Below are positions 7,499 through 16,296 of a DNA stretch of 45,297 nucleotides, one piece after another. The position numbers were made by a program, and so were the translations under genes. The stretch spans positions 1-45,297 of the forward strand of contig JAISWT010000108.1 of assembly GCA_031271005.1 (NCBI GenBank), read 5' to 3'. Numbering within the stretch: position 1 is the stretch's first letter; each line of letters opens with the position of its first letter. The notes beneath the pieces are model-generated. The model made no database searches. It worked only from the letters and a program-made list of their open reading frames with translations, and was not told the origin of the DNA. The DNA comes from Prevotellaceae bacterium. GTDB lineage: Bacteria > Bacteroidota > Bacteroidia > Bacteroidales > Paludibacteraceae.

Positions 7499-9625
7499 TT
7501 ATTCTGCTATTTCCAACTCATTAATCAGCCTTTGTGCATCTCCAATTTTGTCCATAACGAACATGACGTATCTAATATCAACGTTTATACATCGTTGCAA
7601 GTCTCGGTCGAAGACTATGTCTCCACTCATTGCTTCCCAGTTGCCGTCAAAAGCCAGCCCGATGAGTTCGCCTTTTGCATTGAACACAGGACTGCCGCTA
7701 TTTCCGCCTGTGATGTCATTGTTGGAGAGAAAACAGACGTGCATTTCGCCCGTTATGGGGTCGGCGTATCTGCTATATTCCTTGTTTTTCAGGGCTTTTG
7801 TCAGTTTTTCGGGGACATCAAATTCGTAGTCGCCCGGAATTTCCTTTTCTGCAATTCCTTTTATTGTTGTGTAATATTTGTACGATGTAGCATCGGCGGG
7901 GTTGTAACCGCCAACAGTTCCGTATGTGAGGCGCATTGTGAAGTTAGCATCCGGATACAGGGCTTTGCCTGTTTCCTGCGTCATTTCTATCAATCCTGCT
8001 TCGTAAAGCCGCTGATTATCATCTATTTGCGCAGAAAATTCCTCGCCGCTACCGATAATTTCCATAATTTTTGAACGCACGCTTCCAATAAATTGGTATG
8101 CAGGGTCTTTTGTTATATCAAACTTTTTATTGTTCAGAGCGTTAGCCAATTTTTCGTAAGTAGAAAACGCCGATTTTTCAAATACAAAATCAACATATTT
8201 TTGGTAATTTCCCTTATATTTCTTGTCGATAGTTTGGTAAATATCGGGCAAATCATTTGTTCCTACATATTGTTTGGCAGTTTTCAGCATTTGAAGCATG
8301 GTTGCTTTATCTACTTCTGCAAAATAATCTTTGTACAGATTTTTCATTCGTTCCAAAATTTGTTCTTGGGGTATTTTCCTTGTCAACCCTGCAAAAGTGG
8401 TTGATGCTAAACGCGAAATTTCCACGCCTGAAAACAGCGACTCGTATAAATACATCGTTGTTTTATCTGATTCAAAGTTGTTTTTTGTTGCATTTTCGAG
8501 ATTTGTAAGGACTTTTCCGTATTTTTGTTTGCGCTCAGGTTTCAGGTTCACCCATTTTTCAAACATGCGCTGCTCATCTTCTTTCACTTGTATAATTTTC
8601 AACTTACGAATCGCTTTGTTCATTCCGATGCTGTTTTTCCAGTAGTTTGCACTTTGGGCATGTTTTGAGGCGTATGCCAGTTTTATAGCGTCATCTTTTT
8701 CCATAAATGATTGCCACACTTCCTGCTTGACGCCTCTCACGTCAATTTTCGCCTGATTTTCGCCGTTCATCATATTTTCAATTTGCCACGAAGTGGCGTA
8801 GCGCTCGGTGCTGCCGGGGTTTCCCAAAATCATTGCAAAGTCGCCGGGTTTGTAACCTGCCATTGATATTTTCGCAAATCTTTTAGGCGAATACGGCACA
8901 TTATCTTCAGAATATGCTGCCGGCAGTCCGTTCTTGTCGGCATATACGCGGAAAACCGAGAAGTCCCCTGTGTGTCGCGGCCACATCCAATTATCTGTGT
9001 CGCCGCCGAATTTGCCGATTGCCTCTGCCGGCGCAAATGCAAAGCGTACATCTTCAAATTCCTGATACACAAGCAGATAGAATTGATTGTTTGCAAAAAA
9101 CGATTTCACCTGCGCAGTGAGTTTCAGCGAGTCGTTTTTCTCGCTCGCTGCAATCAGCGAGCAAATGGAATCCTGCATCATGGCGCGTTTTTCGCCGTTC
9201 AAATCGGCGGGTATTTCTGCCAAAACCCGCTCTGTAACATCTTCAATACAATGTAAGAAGTTAACCGTCAGTCCCGGCGCGGGAATTTCGTCTGCAAGTT
9301 GCTTCGCGGTGTAACCATCTTTCAGATAGTTGTGCTCCAGACTGCTCAGTTCCTGAATGGCATCGTATCCGCAATGATGATTGGTAAAAACCAGCCCTTC
9401 TTGCGACACCATAACGCCTGTACAGCCGTTGCCGAAAATAACGACCGCATCTTTCAAACTCACGCTGTCGGCGCTGTAAATTTCTGCCGCCGTTAGCACG
9501 CACCCCAGCCCCTGCATCTTTTTAATGTTTAATTTCTCAATCAGAGGCAGCATCCACATTCCTTCGTCTGCCATTGCCGGCATCACGCACAATGCCGCTA
9601 AAACGCTAAAACAAATTTTTTTCAT
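7499..9625 (-). CDS. dpp7: S46-family dipeptidyl-peptidase, DPP7 type
   Basis: S46 enzymes release dipeptides from oligopeptides in the periplasm of asaccharolytic Bacteroidetes. The 708-residue precursor starts with a signal peptide (to about MPAMA, residue 19). The chymotrypsin-like triad is visible: His in TNHHCGY (83/84), Asp221 in HTGDFSVFRVY and Ser643 in TGGNSGSP. The S1 specificity position, which is Arg in DPP11 (Asp/Glu at P1) and Gly in DPP7 (bulky hydrophobic P1), is Gly661 in FDGNWE, so I call DPP7-like. It is full length and monocistronic, with its own promoter. With the gdh and kal genes it fits a peptide- or amino-acid-using lifestyle. Confidence 0.95.
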   Translation of the reverse strand: MKKICFSVLAALCVMPAMADEGMWMLPLIEKLNIKKMQGLGCVLTAAEIYSADSVSLKDAVVIFGNGCTGVMVSQEGLVFTNHHCGYDAIQELSSLEHNYLKDGYTAKQLADEIPAPGLTVNFLHCIEDVTERVLAEIPADLNGEKRAMMQDSICSLIAASEKNDSLKLTAQVKSFFANNQFYLLVYQEFEDVRFAFAPAEAIGKFGGDTDNWMWPRHTGDFSVFRVYADKNGLPAAYSEDNVPYSPKRFAKISMAGYKPGDFAMILGNPGSTERYATSWQIENMMNGENQAKIDVRGVKQEVWQSFMEKDDAIKLAYASKHAQSANYWKNSIGMNKAIRKLKIIQVKEDEQRMFEKWVNLKPERKQKYGKVLTNLENATKNNFESDKTTMYLYESLFSGVEISRLASTTFAGLTRKIPQEQILERMKNLYKDYFAEVDKATMLQMLKTAKQYVGTNDLPDIYQTIDKKYKGNYQKYVDFVFEKSAFSTYEKLANALNNKKFDITKDPAYQFIGSVRSKIMEIIGSGEEFSAQIDDNQRLYEAGLIEMTQETGKALYPDANFTMRLTYGTVGGYNPADATSYKYYTTIKGIAEKEIPGDYEFDVPEKLTKALKNKEYSRYADPITGEMHVCFLSNNDITGGNSGSPVFNAKGELIGLAFDGNWEAMSGDIVFDRDLQRCINVDIRYVMFVMDKIGDAQRLINELEIAE

Positions 9626-9741
9626 TATAAATTAAGATTTTTTTATATGTATTTATTTTAATGATTGGTTTTATTCAATTTTCAGTTTTAGCCACAAACG
9701 ATTTTAGTGGTTAGCGCTTTGACAGAAAAGCAAAACTTCTG

Positions 9742-9749
9742 CAAAAGTA
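9742..9749 (-). promoter_or_regulatory. -7 box for the S46 peptidase gene
   Basis: TACTTTTG on the minus strand, about 117 bases upstream of the start; fits TAnnTTTG. Confidence 0.45.
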
Positions 9750-9810
9750 CAAAAATTTGCGCAGTTTATTGCTTTTCTGGTGAAAAATTTTGCCTCTTAA
9801 ACCCGTTAGC

Positions 9811-10070
9811 AATTGAGAATTGAGAATTGAGAATTGAGAATTGAGAAATGAGAATTGAGAATGAAGAAATTAAGGAATGAAGAAATGAAGAAATGAAGAA
9901 ATGAAGAAATGAAGAAATGAAGAAATGAAGGAATGAAGGAATGAAGGAATGAAGAAATTAAGAAATTAAGAAATGTTTTTGAATTGAGAATTATATTCAA
10001 TTACGAATTACGATTTGCTAATTGCTAATTGCTAATTGCTAATTGCTAATTGCTAATTGCTAATTGATTA
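9811..10070. repeat. Block of three tandem simple-repeat arrays
   Basis: AATTGAG units (from 9811) are followed by GAAATGAA/GGAATGAA units (about 9863-9975), a spacer, and GCTAATT units (about 10017-10070). Periods are 7 or 8 bases. It fills the divergent spacer between the S46 gene and the HD-domain gene. The same words in similar order recur in five other spacers. Confidence 0.9.
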
Positions 10071-10140
10071 AAGTTTCTAACTAAACTCTAAATTCTGATA
10101 ACTTAAAACTGAAAACTTTTATAATCTCGTAAATTTCATC

Positions 10141-10148
10141 TATATTTG
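10141..10148 (+). promoter_or_regulatory. -7 box for the HD-domain gene
   Basis: TATATTTG fits TAnnTTTG, with a T-rich -33 region about 20 bases upstream. It ends 12 bases before the ATG at 10161 and overlaps the upstream TTG codon at 10146, so the TTG is unlikely to be the start. It implies a near-leaderless mRNA. Confidence 0.5.
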
Positions 10149-10160
10149 CCGAAAAAAAAT

Positions 10161-10697
10161 ATGAACCCATTTCCTGTTATTGATAAATATTACGTCAGGG
10201 GCAGCAATTTGTACAATTTACTGCTTGAGCATAGTGGCAGGGTGGCGTTGAAGTCGGTGTCTGTTTGCTACAGACATCCCGAACTGAATGCCGACATGCA
10301 GTTTGTTATTGAGGCGGCGTTTTTGCACGACATCGGCATTTTCCGTTGCTACGCGCCGTCAATTTTTTGCTTTGGCAGTCATAAATACATCGAACACGGC
10401 TATCTTGGTGCGCAAATACTTGAACGCGAAGGGTTTCCACAGCACGCCCGCGTAGCCGAAAGGCATACAGGAACGGGAATTTCGCTCGCCGAAATCGAAG
10501 AACGCAACCTGCCATTGCCCCACCGCGACTTTTGCCCGCAAACGATAGAGGAAAAAATTGTGTGCTACGCCGACAAGTTTTTTTCAAAAACGCAGCCCGA
10601 CCGCGAACTGTCGCTCGCCGAAGTCAGAAAACATTTGAGAAAATTTGGCGAAAAAAAATTGGTAATCTTTGACGGCTGGCACGGGATTTTTGGGTAA
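10161..10697 (+). CDS. HD-domain phosphohydrolase
   Basis: This 178-residue protein belongs to the HD superfamily of metal-dependent phosphohydrolases. I start at ATG 10161 because an in-frame TTG 15 bases upstream lies inside the promoter box. The metal motif AAFLHDIGIF is near residue 60, with further candidate ligands in HKYIEHGYLGA, VAERHTGTG and the CYADKFFSK motif (the distal conserved Asp). Similar small HDIG proteins are widespread in Bacteroidetes and are annotated only as phosphohydrolases; the substrate is unknown. It stands alone on the plus strand, divergent from the S46 peptidase. Confidence 0.85.
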   Translation: MNPFPVIDKYYVRGSNLYNLLLEHSGRVALKSVSVCYRHPELNADMQFVIEAAFLHDIGIFRCYAPSIFCFGSHKYIEHGYLGAQILEREGFPQHARVAERHTGTGISLAEIEERNLPLPHRDFCPQTIEEKIVCYADKFFSKTQPDRELSLAEVRKHLRKFGEKKLVIFDGWHGIFG

Positions 10698-10833
10698 TTA
10701 TTGACTATATATTATTGATATTGAATATATTACAGATAAAATACGGGGCGAAAATATTTTGTTCTCCTGCAAAAATTATTTAATATTCCAAATCTTAATG
10801 CAAGTTTATTTTAATATTTCAAAAAAATTGTTG

Positions 10834-10841
10834 TATTTTTG
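10834..10841 (+). promoter_or_regulatory. -7 box for the Cys-rich exported protein
   Basis: TATTTTTG, ten bases upstream of ATG 10852. It supports the shorter start and a very short leader. Confidence 0.4.
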
Positions 10842-10851
10842 CGCTCAAAGT

Positions 10852-11340
10852 ATGAATAAACCGTTCGGAAAAATATTATCAATTATATTGGCGTTGCTGT
10901 ACTTTGGCACAACAACGGGCTTTGGCGTTGTCCGCTGCAATCACTTGGGGCAACTGAAAGTGATTTTCCCTGACGAAAAAACGGATATTTGCATTTGCAA
11001 AGCACAAAAGCCAAGCCCGCAAATGGACGATTGTCATTCGCACGAAGACGCTGTAAACAACTCATTATCAGATAATTACAAAACAGTTCAAGATAGTTCC
11101 GAAGATGAAGCATGCTGTGCATTGAGTTTTCTTAAACTTGATGTGCAAACGACACATCCGGAAAAAGCAAATCATTATAATTCAACAGATTATAAAATCT
11201 TGTTTTACCCTTGTGCAATCACTGCCAATGTCGATTTTATTCCTTTGGAAAATAATATTGTTTTTTCTCAAAAACCCTCCCCTACTGCCCTCATAGGGCA
11301 TACTGCGCTTATTTATCAATATCGGAAATTAAGAAATTGA
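10852..11340 (+). CDS. Small Cys/His-rich exported protein, HYC_CC_PP-like
   Basis: From ATG 10852 the protein has 162 residues. The 31 codons in frame upstream overlap the promoter and look non-coding. It has an N-terminal signal/anchor (KILSIILALLYFGTTTGFG), then RCNHLG, CICKA, DDCHSHED and the paired-cysteine EACCALSFLKLD, a layout like the HYC_CC_PP family of Bacteroidetes. Those proteins often sit beside TonB receptors and metal-handling genes, and their role is unproven. The Cys/His spacing suggests binding of a soft metal such as copper. A TonB-dependent receptor follows 147 bases downstream. Family membership is moderately sure; metal binding is inference. Confidence 0.65.
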   Translation: MNKPFGKILSIILALLYFGTTTGFGVVRCNHLGQLKVIFPDEKTDICICKAQKPSPQMDDCHSHEDAVNNSLSDNYKTVQDSSEDEACCALSFLKLDVQTTHPEKANHYNSTDYKILFYPCAITANVDFIPLENNIVFSQKPSPTALIGHTALIYQYRKLRN

Positions 11341-11487
11341 AGCCCCAAAACCTCATCGTTTAGTGTTTATTCACTACTGGCTATTCACTTTTACCATCAA
11401 TTAATTTTATTTTTAAATTAAAAAAAACGGATTCTGCTCTGCCGTTTCTTCATAATAAGTTGGAGAATAAAAAGGGGCTTTTAAATT

Positions 11488-13779
11488 ATGTATAAAAAAA
11501 TAATATTTATATTTGCTGCACTGACGCTTTTTGCGAGTGCAATTATTGCCCAGCATATTAACGGGCACGTATTTACCACTGAAAATGGGCGCACAATGGC
11601 GCTCGAAGGCGTTAGCGTTTTTATTCCGAACAGTAATAATGGAGTTTTCACCGCTGCGGACGGCAGTTTTGAACTTATGCGCAAGGAAGACGAAGCGCTG
11701 CAAATTGTGTTTTCGCTGTCGGGCTATGCTACTGATACAGTGGCGCTTACAGGCAAATCACAACATATAATGCATGCTATGCGCGCGCAGGAGATTGCGC
11801 TGGCAGCAACCTCTGTTACAGGCTATCAGAAGGGCACGATGAGTCCGCGCAGTGCGCTGGTGAAAACCGAAATTATCACACGTACAGGGCTTACAAAATT
11901 GGCGTGCTGCAACCTCTCCGAAAGTTTTGAGAACAGCGCAAGCATCACTGTGGGCTTTACGGACGCGGTTTCGGGCGCAAAGCAGGTTCAACTTTTGGGC
12001 TTGTCGGGGCTGTACAGTCAGATGCAGGCTGAAAACATTCCCGCAATGCGCGGGCTGTCGGCTACTTTTGGCTGGAATTACGTGCCGGGAACGTGGCTTG
12101 AATCTATTCAGATTTCAAAGGGCGCCTCTTCGGTAGTAAATGGTTATGAGAGCATTACAGGACAGATTAATCTTGAAATGCTCAAGCCCGAAACAGCGCA
12201 ACCGCTTTTTATCAATCTCTACGCCGACCTCGAAGGGCGCTACGAAGCCAATATTACTTCCGCGCTGAAAATCAGCGACAAATGGAACGCAAGTTTGCTT
12301 ACGCACGTTTCGTCAGAAACACAGGAACACGACCGCAATGGAGACGGATTTATGGACATTCCAAAATCTGCGCTTGTAAATCTGTATAACCGATGGACCT
12401 ATACCTCAACAAGCGGGCTGCTCAGCCAAACGGGAATCAAATTTTTGAACGAAACGCGAAACGGCGGGCAGACGAGACATAAACTTGCACCTGAACATAT
12501 AAATCATTTATACTCAACGAGTTTCACTAACCGAAGTTTTACGGTAGAAAATAAAACCGGCATTCCTTTTACTACAAAAGAAGGTACATCTGTCGGAATT
12601 ATCACCCACTTCACGCATTACGAACAGAGTGCGCAGTTGGGCAAAAAGTCCTTTGACGGGAAGCAAAACTCGCTGTATGCCAACGTTATATACACGCAGC
12701 AAACGGGCGACAATAAGAGCAATAAATTTTCGGCAGGCGGAAGTTTTGTTGCCGATTTTTACAGGACTGCATTTTTGGATACGCTTATGCTACTGCCATC
12801 GTCCGGGCAGGTTCAAACTCCACTAACGCCAATCAATCGCAACGAAATAGTACCGGGGCTGTTTGGCGAATATACAATTTCACCTGTAAATAAACTGCTT
12901 ATAGTTGCCGGCGCGCGCCTCGATTATAACAGTTTTTACAAAAAATGGCTTTTTTCGCCCCGCGCAAACCTGAAATATACAATGAACGATTATTTCGTGG
13001 CGCGGGCATCGGTAGGGCGCGGCTTCAGGTCGGCAAATCTGATTTCGGACAATATCGGCTTGCTTGGCTCGTCTCGCAGCATCAATGTGGCTGACATCGG
13101 AGATATTGATATGGAAAGTGCGTGGAATTACGGCGCAAATCTCCAATTTTCAATTCCTGTTTGGAACGAAGAGATTATGTCTATAGGGTTTGATTTTTTT
13201 CATACCGAGTTTCAGAATCAGGTGGTCGTTGATATTGAGCGCAATCGTAATAGTGTGAGTTTTTACAACTTGCAGGGGCGGTCGTATGCCGATGTTTTTC
13301 AGGCAGATTTGACATTGACGCCTTTCAAAGGGTTCGATGTTTATGCCGCGTTTCGCTACAACAACACGCAAATAACTTACAAAGATGAACACAGAGCACT
13401 ATTTCAGAGCGAGAAGCCTCTGACATCGCGTTTTCGCGGGCTTATAAATCTTGCCTATGCAACGAATTTACGCAAATGGGTGTTCGATTTCACCGCGCAG
13501 TTGAACGGACCTGTGCGACTGCCTAACCTGAACGGTTACACCGAAAAACCTTTATACTCACCAACTTATCCTGCCCTGTTTGCGCAAGTAACACGCAACA
13601 CAAAACGCTTCGACCTGTATGTTGGCGCAGAAAACATACTTGACTATCGCCAAAAAGAGCCGATAATTGAAGCCGGTTCGCCTTTCAGCCAGAACTTTGA
13701 CTCGTCAATGATTTGGGGACCACTGATGGGACGAAGAATTTACGCAGGATTAAGAATCAGAATCGGCGAGTTGAGATAA
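11488..13779 (+). CDS. TonB-dependent outer-membrane receptor
   Basis: The 763-residue receptor has a signal peptide (to about residue 21), a CarboxypepD_reg-like domain (residues 23-95, HINGHVF to the AMRA end), a plug (about 105-230) with QVQLLGLSGLYSQMQ, IPAMRGL and VVNGYESITGQINLEM, and a 22-strand-type barrel ending in an Arg/aromatic strand (GLRIRIGELR). The plug segment LACCNLSESFENSASI matches the CNLSESFE type found in receptors linked to metal-related Cys-rich proteins. No SusD partner follows, so a polysaccharide role is unlikely. I favour a metal or metal-chelate ligand, as an inference from the upstream Cys/His protein. Confidence 0.92.
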   Translation: MYKKIIFIFAALTLFASAIIAQHINGHVFTTENGRTMALEGVSVFIPNSNNGVFTAADGSFELMRKEDEALQIVFSLSGYATDTVALTGKSQHIMHAMRAQEIALAATSVTGYQKGTMSPRSALVKTEIITRTGLTKLACCNLSESFENSASITVGFTDAVSGAKQVQLLGLSGLYSQMQAENIPAMRGLSATFGWNYVPGTWLESIQISKGASSVVNGYESITGQINLEMLKPETAQPLFINLYADLEGRYEANITSALKISDKWNASLLTHVSSETQEHDRNGDGFMDIPKSALVNLYNRWTYTSTSGLLSQTGIKFLNETRNGGQTRHKLAPEHINHLYSTSFTNRSFTVENKTGIPFTTKEGTSVGIITHFTHYEQSAQLGKKSFDGKQNSLYANVIYTQQTGDNKSNKFSAGGSFVADFYRTAFLDTLMLLPSSGQVQTPLTPINRNEIVPGLFGEYTISPVNKLLIVAGARLDYNSFYKKWLFSPRANLKYTMNDYFVARASVGRGFRSANLISDNIGLLGSSRSINVADIGDIDMESAWNYGANLQFSIPVWNEEIMSIGFDFFHTEFQNQVVVDIERNRNSVSFYNLQGRSYADVFQADLTLTPFKGFDVYAAFRYNNTQITYKDEHRALFQSEKPLTSRFRGLINLAYATNLRKWVFDFTAQLNGPVRLPNLNGYTEKPLYSPTYPALFAQVTRNTKRFDLYVGAENILDYRQKEPIIEAGSPFSQNFDSSMIWGPLMGRRIYAGLRIRIGELR

Positions 13780-13997
13780 AATTGGCTGTCAATCTTCAGT
13801 TGTCAGTTACCGGTTTTAGCCACAAATGCACGAATTTTTTTTAGTGTAAAGAATAAAGACAAAGACTTGATTCTGCAAAGTCAAAACTCTGATAACTATC
13901 TTTTTCCACTATTCAATTAAATATAATTAAAAATTAGCAGTCTTTACTCTTTCTGATAACTGATAACTGATAACTGAAGACTGACAACTGTTCAATA

Positions 13998-14351
13998 TTA
14001 CTGCTGCAAAATATCCCGCAACGCCTCCGGGTCAGAAAGTATTGCCCAACCGTAGGTTGCAATTATTACAACATACATAATCAGGAAGATAGCGCCCAGC
14101 GCCAACCCGATAATAGCGCAAATTTTCCCCGCGTTCATATTATTGTACGAACTTGGCAAGTAATCCTGAGGATTTGCCTGATAAAGGTTGTTGGCAGTTT
14201 TTGCCATTACCAAAGCAATAATAGCGCAAACAATGCCCACTATTCCATAGCAGCAGCACGTTGGAATTGATACAATGCCTAAAATCAGAATTGCTTTTGA
14301 ATTGGGCAATTCCATTTTTTGCGTAAACTGGTCAAAATTTTGATTTTCCAT
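13998..14351 (-). CDS. CCC-motif membrane protein
   Basis: The 117-residue protein has two hydrophobic hairpins (about residues 20-50 and 73-105) and a triple cysteine, SIPTCCCYG. It matches the small Bacteroidetes family of CCC-motif membrane proteins, with the LPNSKAILILGI opening and NAGKICAIIGLALG before the second helix. Function unknown. The gene starts three bases after the stop of the DUF2752 gene; this pairing is common in the phylum. Confidence 0.8.
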   Translation of the reverse strand: MENQNFDQFTQKMELPNSKAILILGIVSIPTCCCYGIVGIVCAIIALVMAKTANNLYQANPQDYLPSSYNNMNAGKICAIIGLALGAIFLIMYVVIIATYGWAILSDPEALRDILQQ

Positions 14352-14354
14352 GAA

Positions 14355-14666
14355 TTAAAAAATTTTATGAGTTATGATTTTATAAATGTAAAATATAGTT
14401 ACAACAGAAACGTAAAAAATGAACAGGAATTTTACTGCGGCTGCTCCATTTTTGAAATCGAATTTTAGATGCAACAACGTGAAAATCAGGCAAACAAAGA
14501 AAGGTATCGTTGCCGGATAAAGTGTCAAACTTTCCCACAACCTGCCTTCAAACAACGCTACTATACTGCGTTGAAAGCCGCAACCGGGGCAATCAATACC
14601 CGTCAGGTACTTGCTTGGGCAAGTTAGCATATAATTTCCAATGGAAAGTAGCATTTTTTCGTTCAA
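14355..14666 (-). CDS. DUF2752 membrane protein
   Basis: The 103-residue protein carries the family signature CPGCGFQRS (near residue 26) and two or three membrane segments. DUF2752 proteins are small integral membrane proteins of unknown role. The conserved CPxCGxxR motif suggests a metal or redox site, but that is not established. It is co-transcribed with the downstream CCC-motif gene. Confidence 0.85.
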   Translation of the reverse strand: MNEKMLLSIGNYMLTCPSKYLTGIDCPGCGFQRSIVALFEGRLWESLTLYPATIPFFVCLIFTLLHLKFDFKNGAAAVKFLFIFYVSVVTIFYIYKIITHKIF

Positions 14667-14711
14667 TAAATTTGTTGTAAAAGAATCAACAACAAAGGTT
14701 TTGTTTGTTTT

Positions 14712-14771
14712 ACAGGATTGCAGGATTAACAGGTTTTTATTTTGTTCTTCTTGTAAATCCTGTAATCCTGT
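14712..14771. repeat. Inverted repeat with 16-base arms
   Basis: ACAGGATTGCAGGATT (14712-14727) pairs with AATCCTGTAATCCTGT (14756-14771) with one mismatch. It lies in the promoter-side spacer of the DUF2752 gene and is probably a dispersed palindromic repeat. Confidence 0.7.
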
Positions 14772-14865
14772 TGATTTTATATGTTCAATTAAAATTTAGT
14801 CGTTTTTTCAGCTTGCAAAGTTAATATAAAATATTAAAGAACAAAAGCGAGATTAGTGGTTAGTG

Positions 14866-15053
14866 GTTAATGAAGGAATGTTTTTGAATTGAGAATTGAG
14901 AATTGAGAATTGAGAATTAAAACAATACCTAACTATTTCTAACTATACCTAACTGTATTCAATTGCTCATTGCTAATTGCTATCTGCTAATTGCTATCTG
15001 CTATCTGCTATCTGCTATCTGCTATCTGCTATCTGCTAATTGCTATCTGCTAA
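14866..15053. repeat. Tandem repeat block reaching the nspC stop codon
   Basis: GAATGAAG-like, AATTGAG, GCTAATT and GCTATCT units in succession. The GCTATCT array runs to 15053, directly against the TAA of nspC (15054-15056), which itself sits inside a TTAATTAGCAG word on the minus strand. Confidence 0.9.
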
Positions 15054-16205
15054 TTAACTCATTCTGTTTTTGTAATCTTCGTATCCAAATTGTCTAATCA
15101 GTTGAAATTCATTGTTTTGTGTCCACATTCCGATATTTGGGTGTGCCACTCCGTTGAACATTGTTGTTTTGACCATCGTATAATGTACCATATCTTTGAA
15201 CACAATTTTGTCGCCGGTCAGCAAAGGTTTTTCAAAAATCCAGTTTCCGATGTAATCTCCTGCAAGACAGGAATTTCCGCGCATTCTATAACAATGTTTA
15301 ACCGTTTTTTCATCTGTCGTGTCCTGTTTTTCTGCACCTTCAATGTCGGGCTGATAAGGCATTTCGAGGCAGTCGGGCAGGTGGCAGGCAAATGAGATGT
15401 TGAGCATTGCGGTCTTAATTCCGTGATTTTCAACAATATCCTCAACCGTAGCAACGAGCACGCCCGTTTGCCACACAAATGCTGCGCCCGGCTCTAAAAT
15501 TATTTGCAGATGTGGATATTTTGTTTTAAATTGCTTTAAAAGCGCAATTAAATGTTCTATATCGTAATCTTTTCGTGTAATGAGATGTCCGCCGCCCATA
15601 TTGAGCCATTTTAGTTGGGAAAAATATTTGCCAAATTTTTCGTCTACCACAGCGAGCGCTTTTTCCAAATCGTAAGATGAACTTTCGCAAAGAACGTGAA
15701 AATGCAGCCCTTCAATGCCTTCAGGTAATGTGTCGGGCAATAAATCGGCAACAGCGCCCAGCCGCGAGCCTGCCACCGCAGGATTGTAGAGGTCGGTTTC
15801 TACCACCGAAACTTCGGGGTTGATACGCAAGCCGCACGAAATTTTACGCTGATTTTCAACAGTTTGCGGGTAGAACTTTGTGAATTGCGCCAGCGAATTG
15901 AACGTAATATGGCTGCTGCACTCGGCAATCCTGCCAAACTCATGTTCGGTATAAACGGGCGCGTATGTGTGTGCCAATGTCCCCATTTTTTCGCTCGCGA
16001 GTAGCGCTTCTGCCAGCGAACTTGCGGTTGTAAGGTTGAAAAATCTTTTTATCATAGGGAACGCGCCCCACACTGCAAATGCTTTGAAAGCCATGATAAT
16101 TTGCACGTCAGCACGCTCGCTCACCGATTTGAGCAACGCAAGATTTTGCATAAGTAATTGCTCATCAATTACATACGAGGGAGACGGAATTTGTGAATAA
16201 TTCAT
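15054..16205 (-). CDS. nspC: Carboxynorspermidine decarboxylase
   Basis: This PLP enzyme removes CO2 from carboxynorspermidine or carboxyspermidine, the last step of the alternative sym-norspermidine/spermidine pathway. I use the ATG ending at 16205 (383 residues); the 19 extra codons upstream cross a promoter box. The fold-type III alanine-racemase-like barrel shows the PLP lysine Lys41 in MAFKAFA, HFHVLCES (169-176), the phosphate-binding MGGGH (203-207), EPGAAF (238-243) and the catalytic Cys313 in RGNSCLAGD. Its usual partner, carboxynorspermidine synthase, is not adjacent. The terminator of gdhA lies just upstream, so nspC is transcribed alone. Confidence 0.95.
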   Translation of the reverse strand: MNYSQIPSPSYVIDEQLLMQNLALLKSVSERADVQIIMAFKAFAVWGAFPMIKRFFNLTTASSLAEALLASEKMGTLAHTYAPVYTEHEFGRIAECSSHITFNSLAQFTKFYPQTVENQRKISCGLRINPEVSVVETDLYNPAVAGSRLGAVADLLPDTLPEGIEGLHFHVLCESSSYDLEKALAVVDEKFGKYFSQLKWLNMGGGHLITRKDYDIEHLIALLKQFKTKYPHLQIILEPGAAFVWQTGVLVATVEDIVENHGIKTAMLNISFACHLPDCLEMPYQPDIEGAEKQDTTDEKTVKHCYRMRGNSCLAGDYIGNWIFEKPLLTGDKIVFKDMVHYTMVKTTMFNGVAHPNIGMWTQNNEFQLIRQFGYEDYKNRMS

Positions 16206-16220
16206 TCTTCTTTTTTTTTG

Positions 16221-16228
16221 CAAAAATA
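16221..16228 (-). promoter_or_regulatory. -7 box for nspC
   Basis: TATTTTTG on the minus strand, 15 bases upstream of the chosen start; weak because it is embedded in A/T-rich sequence next to the gdhA terminator. Confidence 0.35.
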
Positions 16229-16230
16229 AT

Positions 16231-16269
16231 AAAAAAGGTGCAAGTGAGAAAATCACCTGCACCTTTTTT
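16231..16269 (-). terminator. Rho-independent terminator of gdhA
   Basis: Twelve-base arms AAAAAAGGTGCA (16231-16242) and TGCACCTTTTTT (16258-16269) with an inner GTGA/TCAC extension and short loop, 28 bases past the gdhA stop. The minus-strand 3' side ends in a T run. Confidence 0.9.
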
Positions 16270-16296
16270 GTTGCTGTTCAAAATGTTCAATTACAT

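Noticed and set aside
9806-10000. Minus-strand ORF of 64 residues rich in FLHFFISS repeats
   Set aside because: It is only the translation of the GAAATGAA and AATTGAG tandem arrays.
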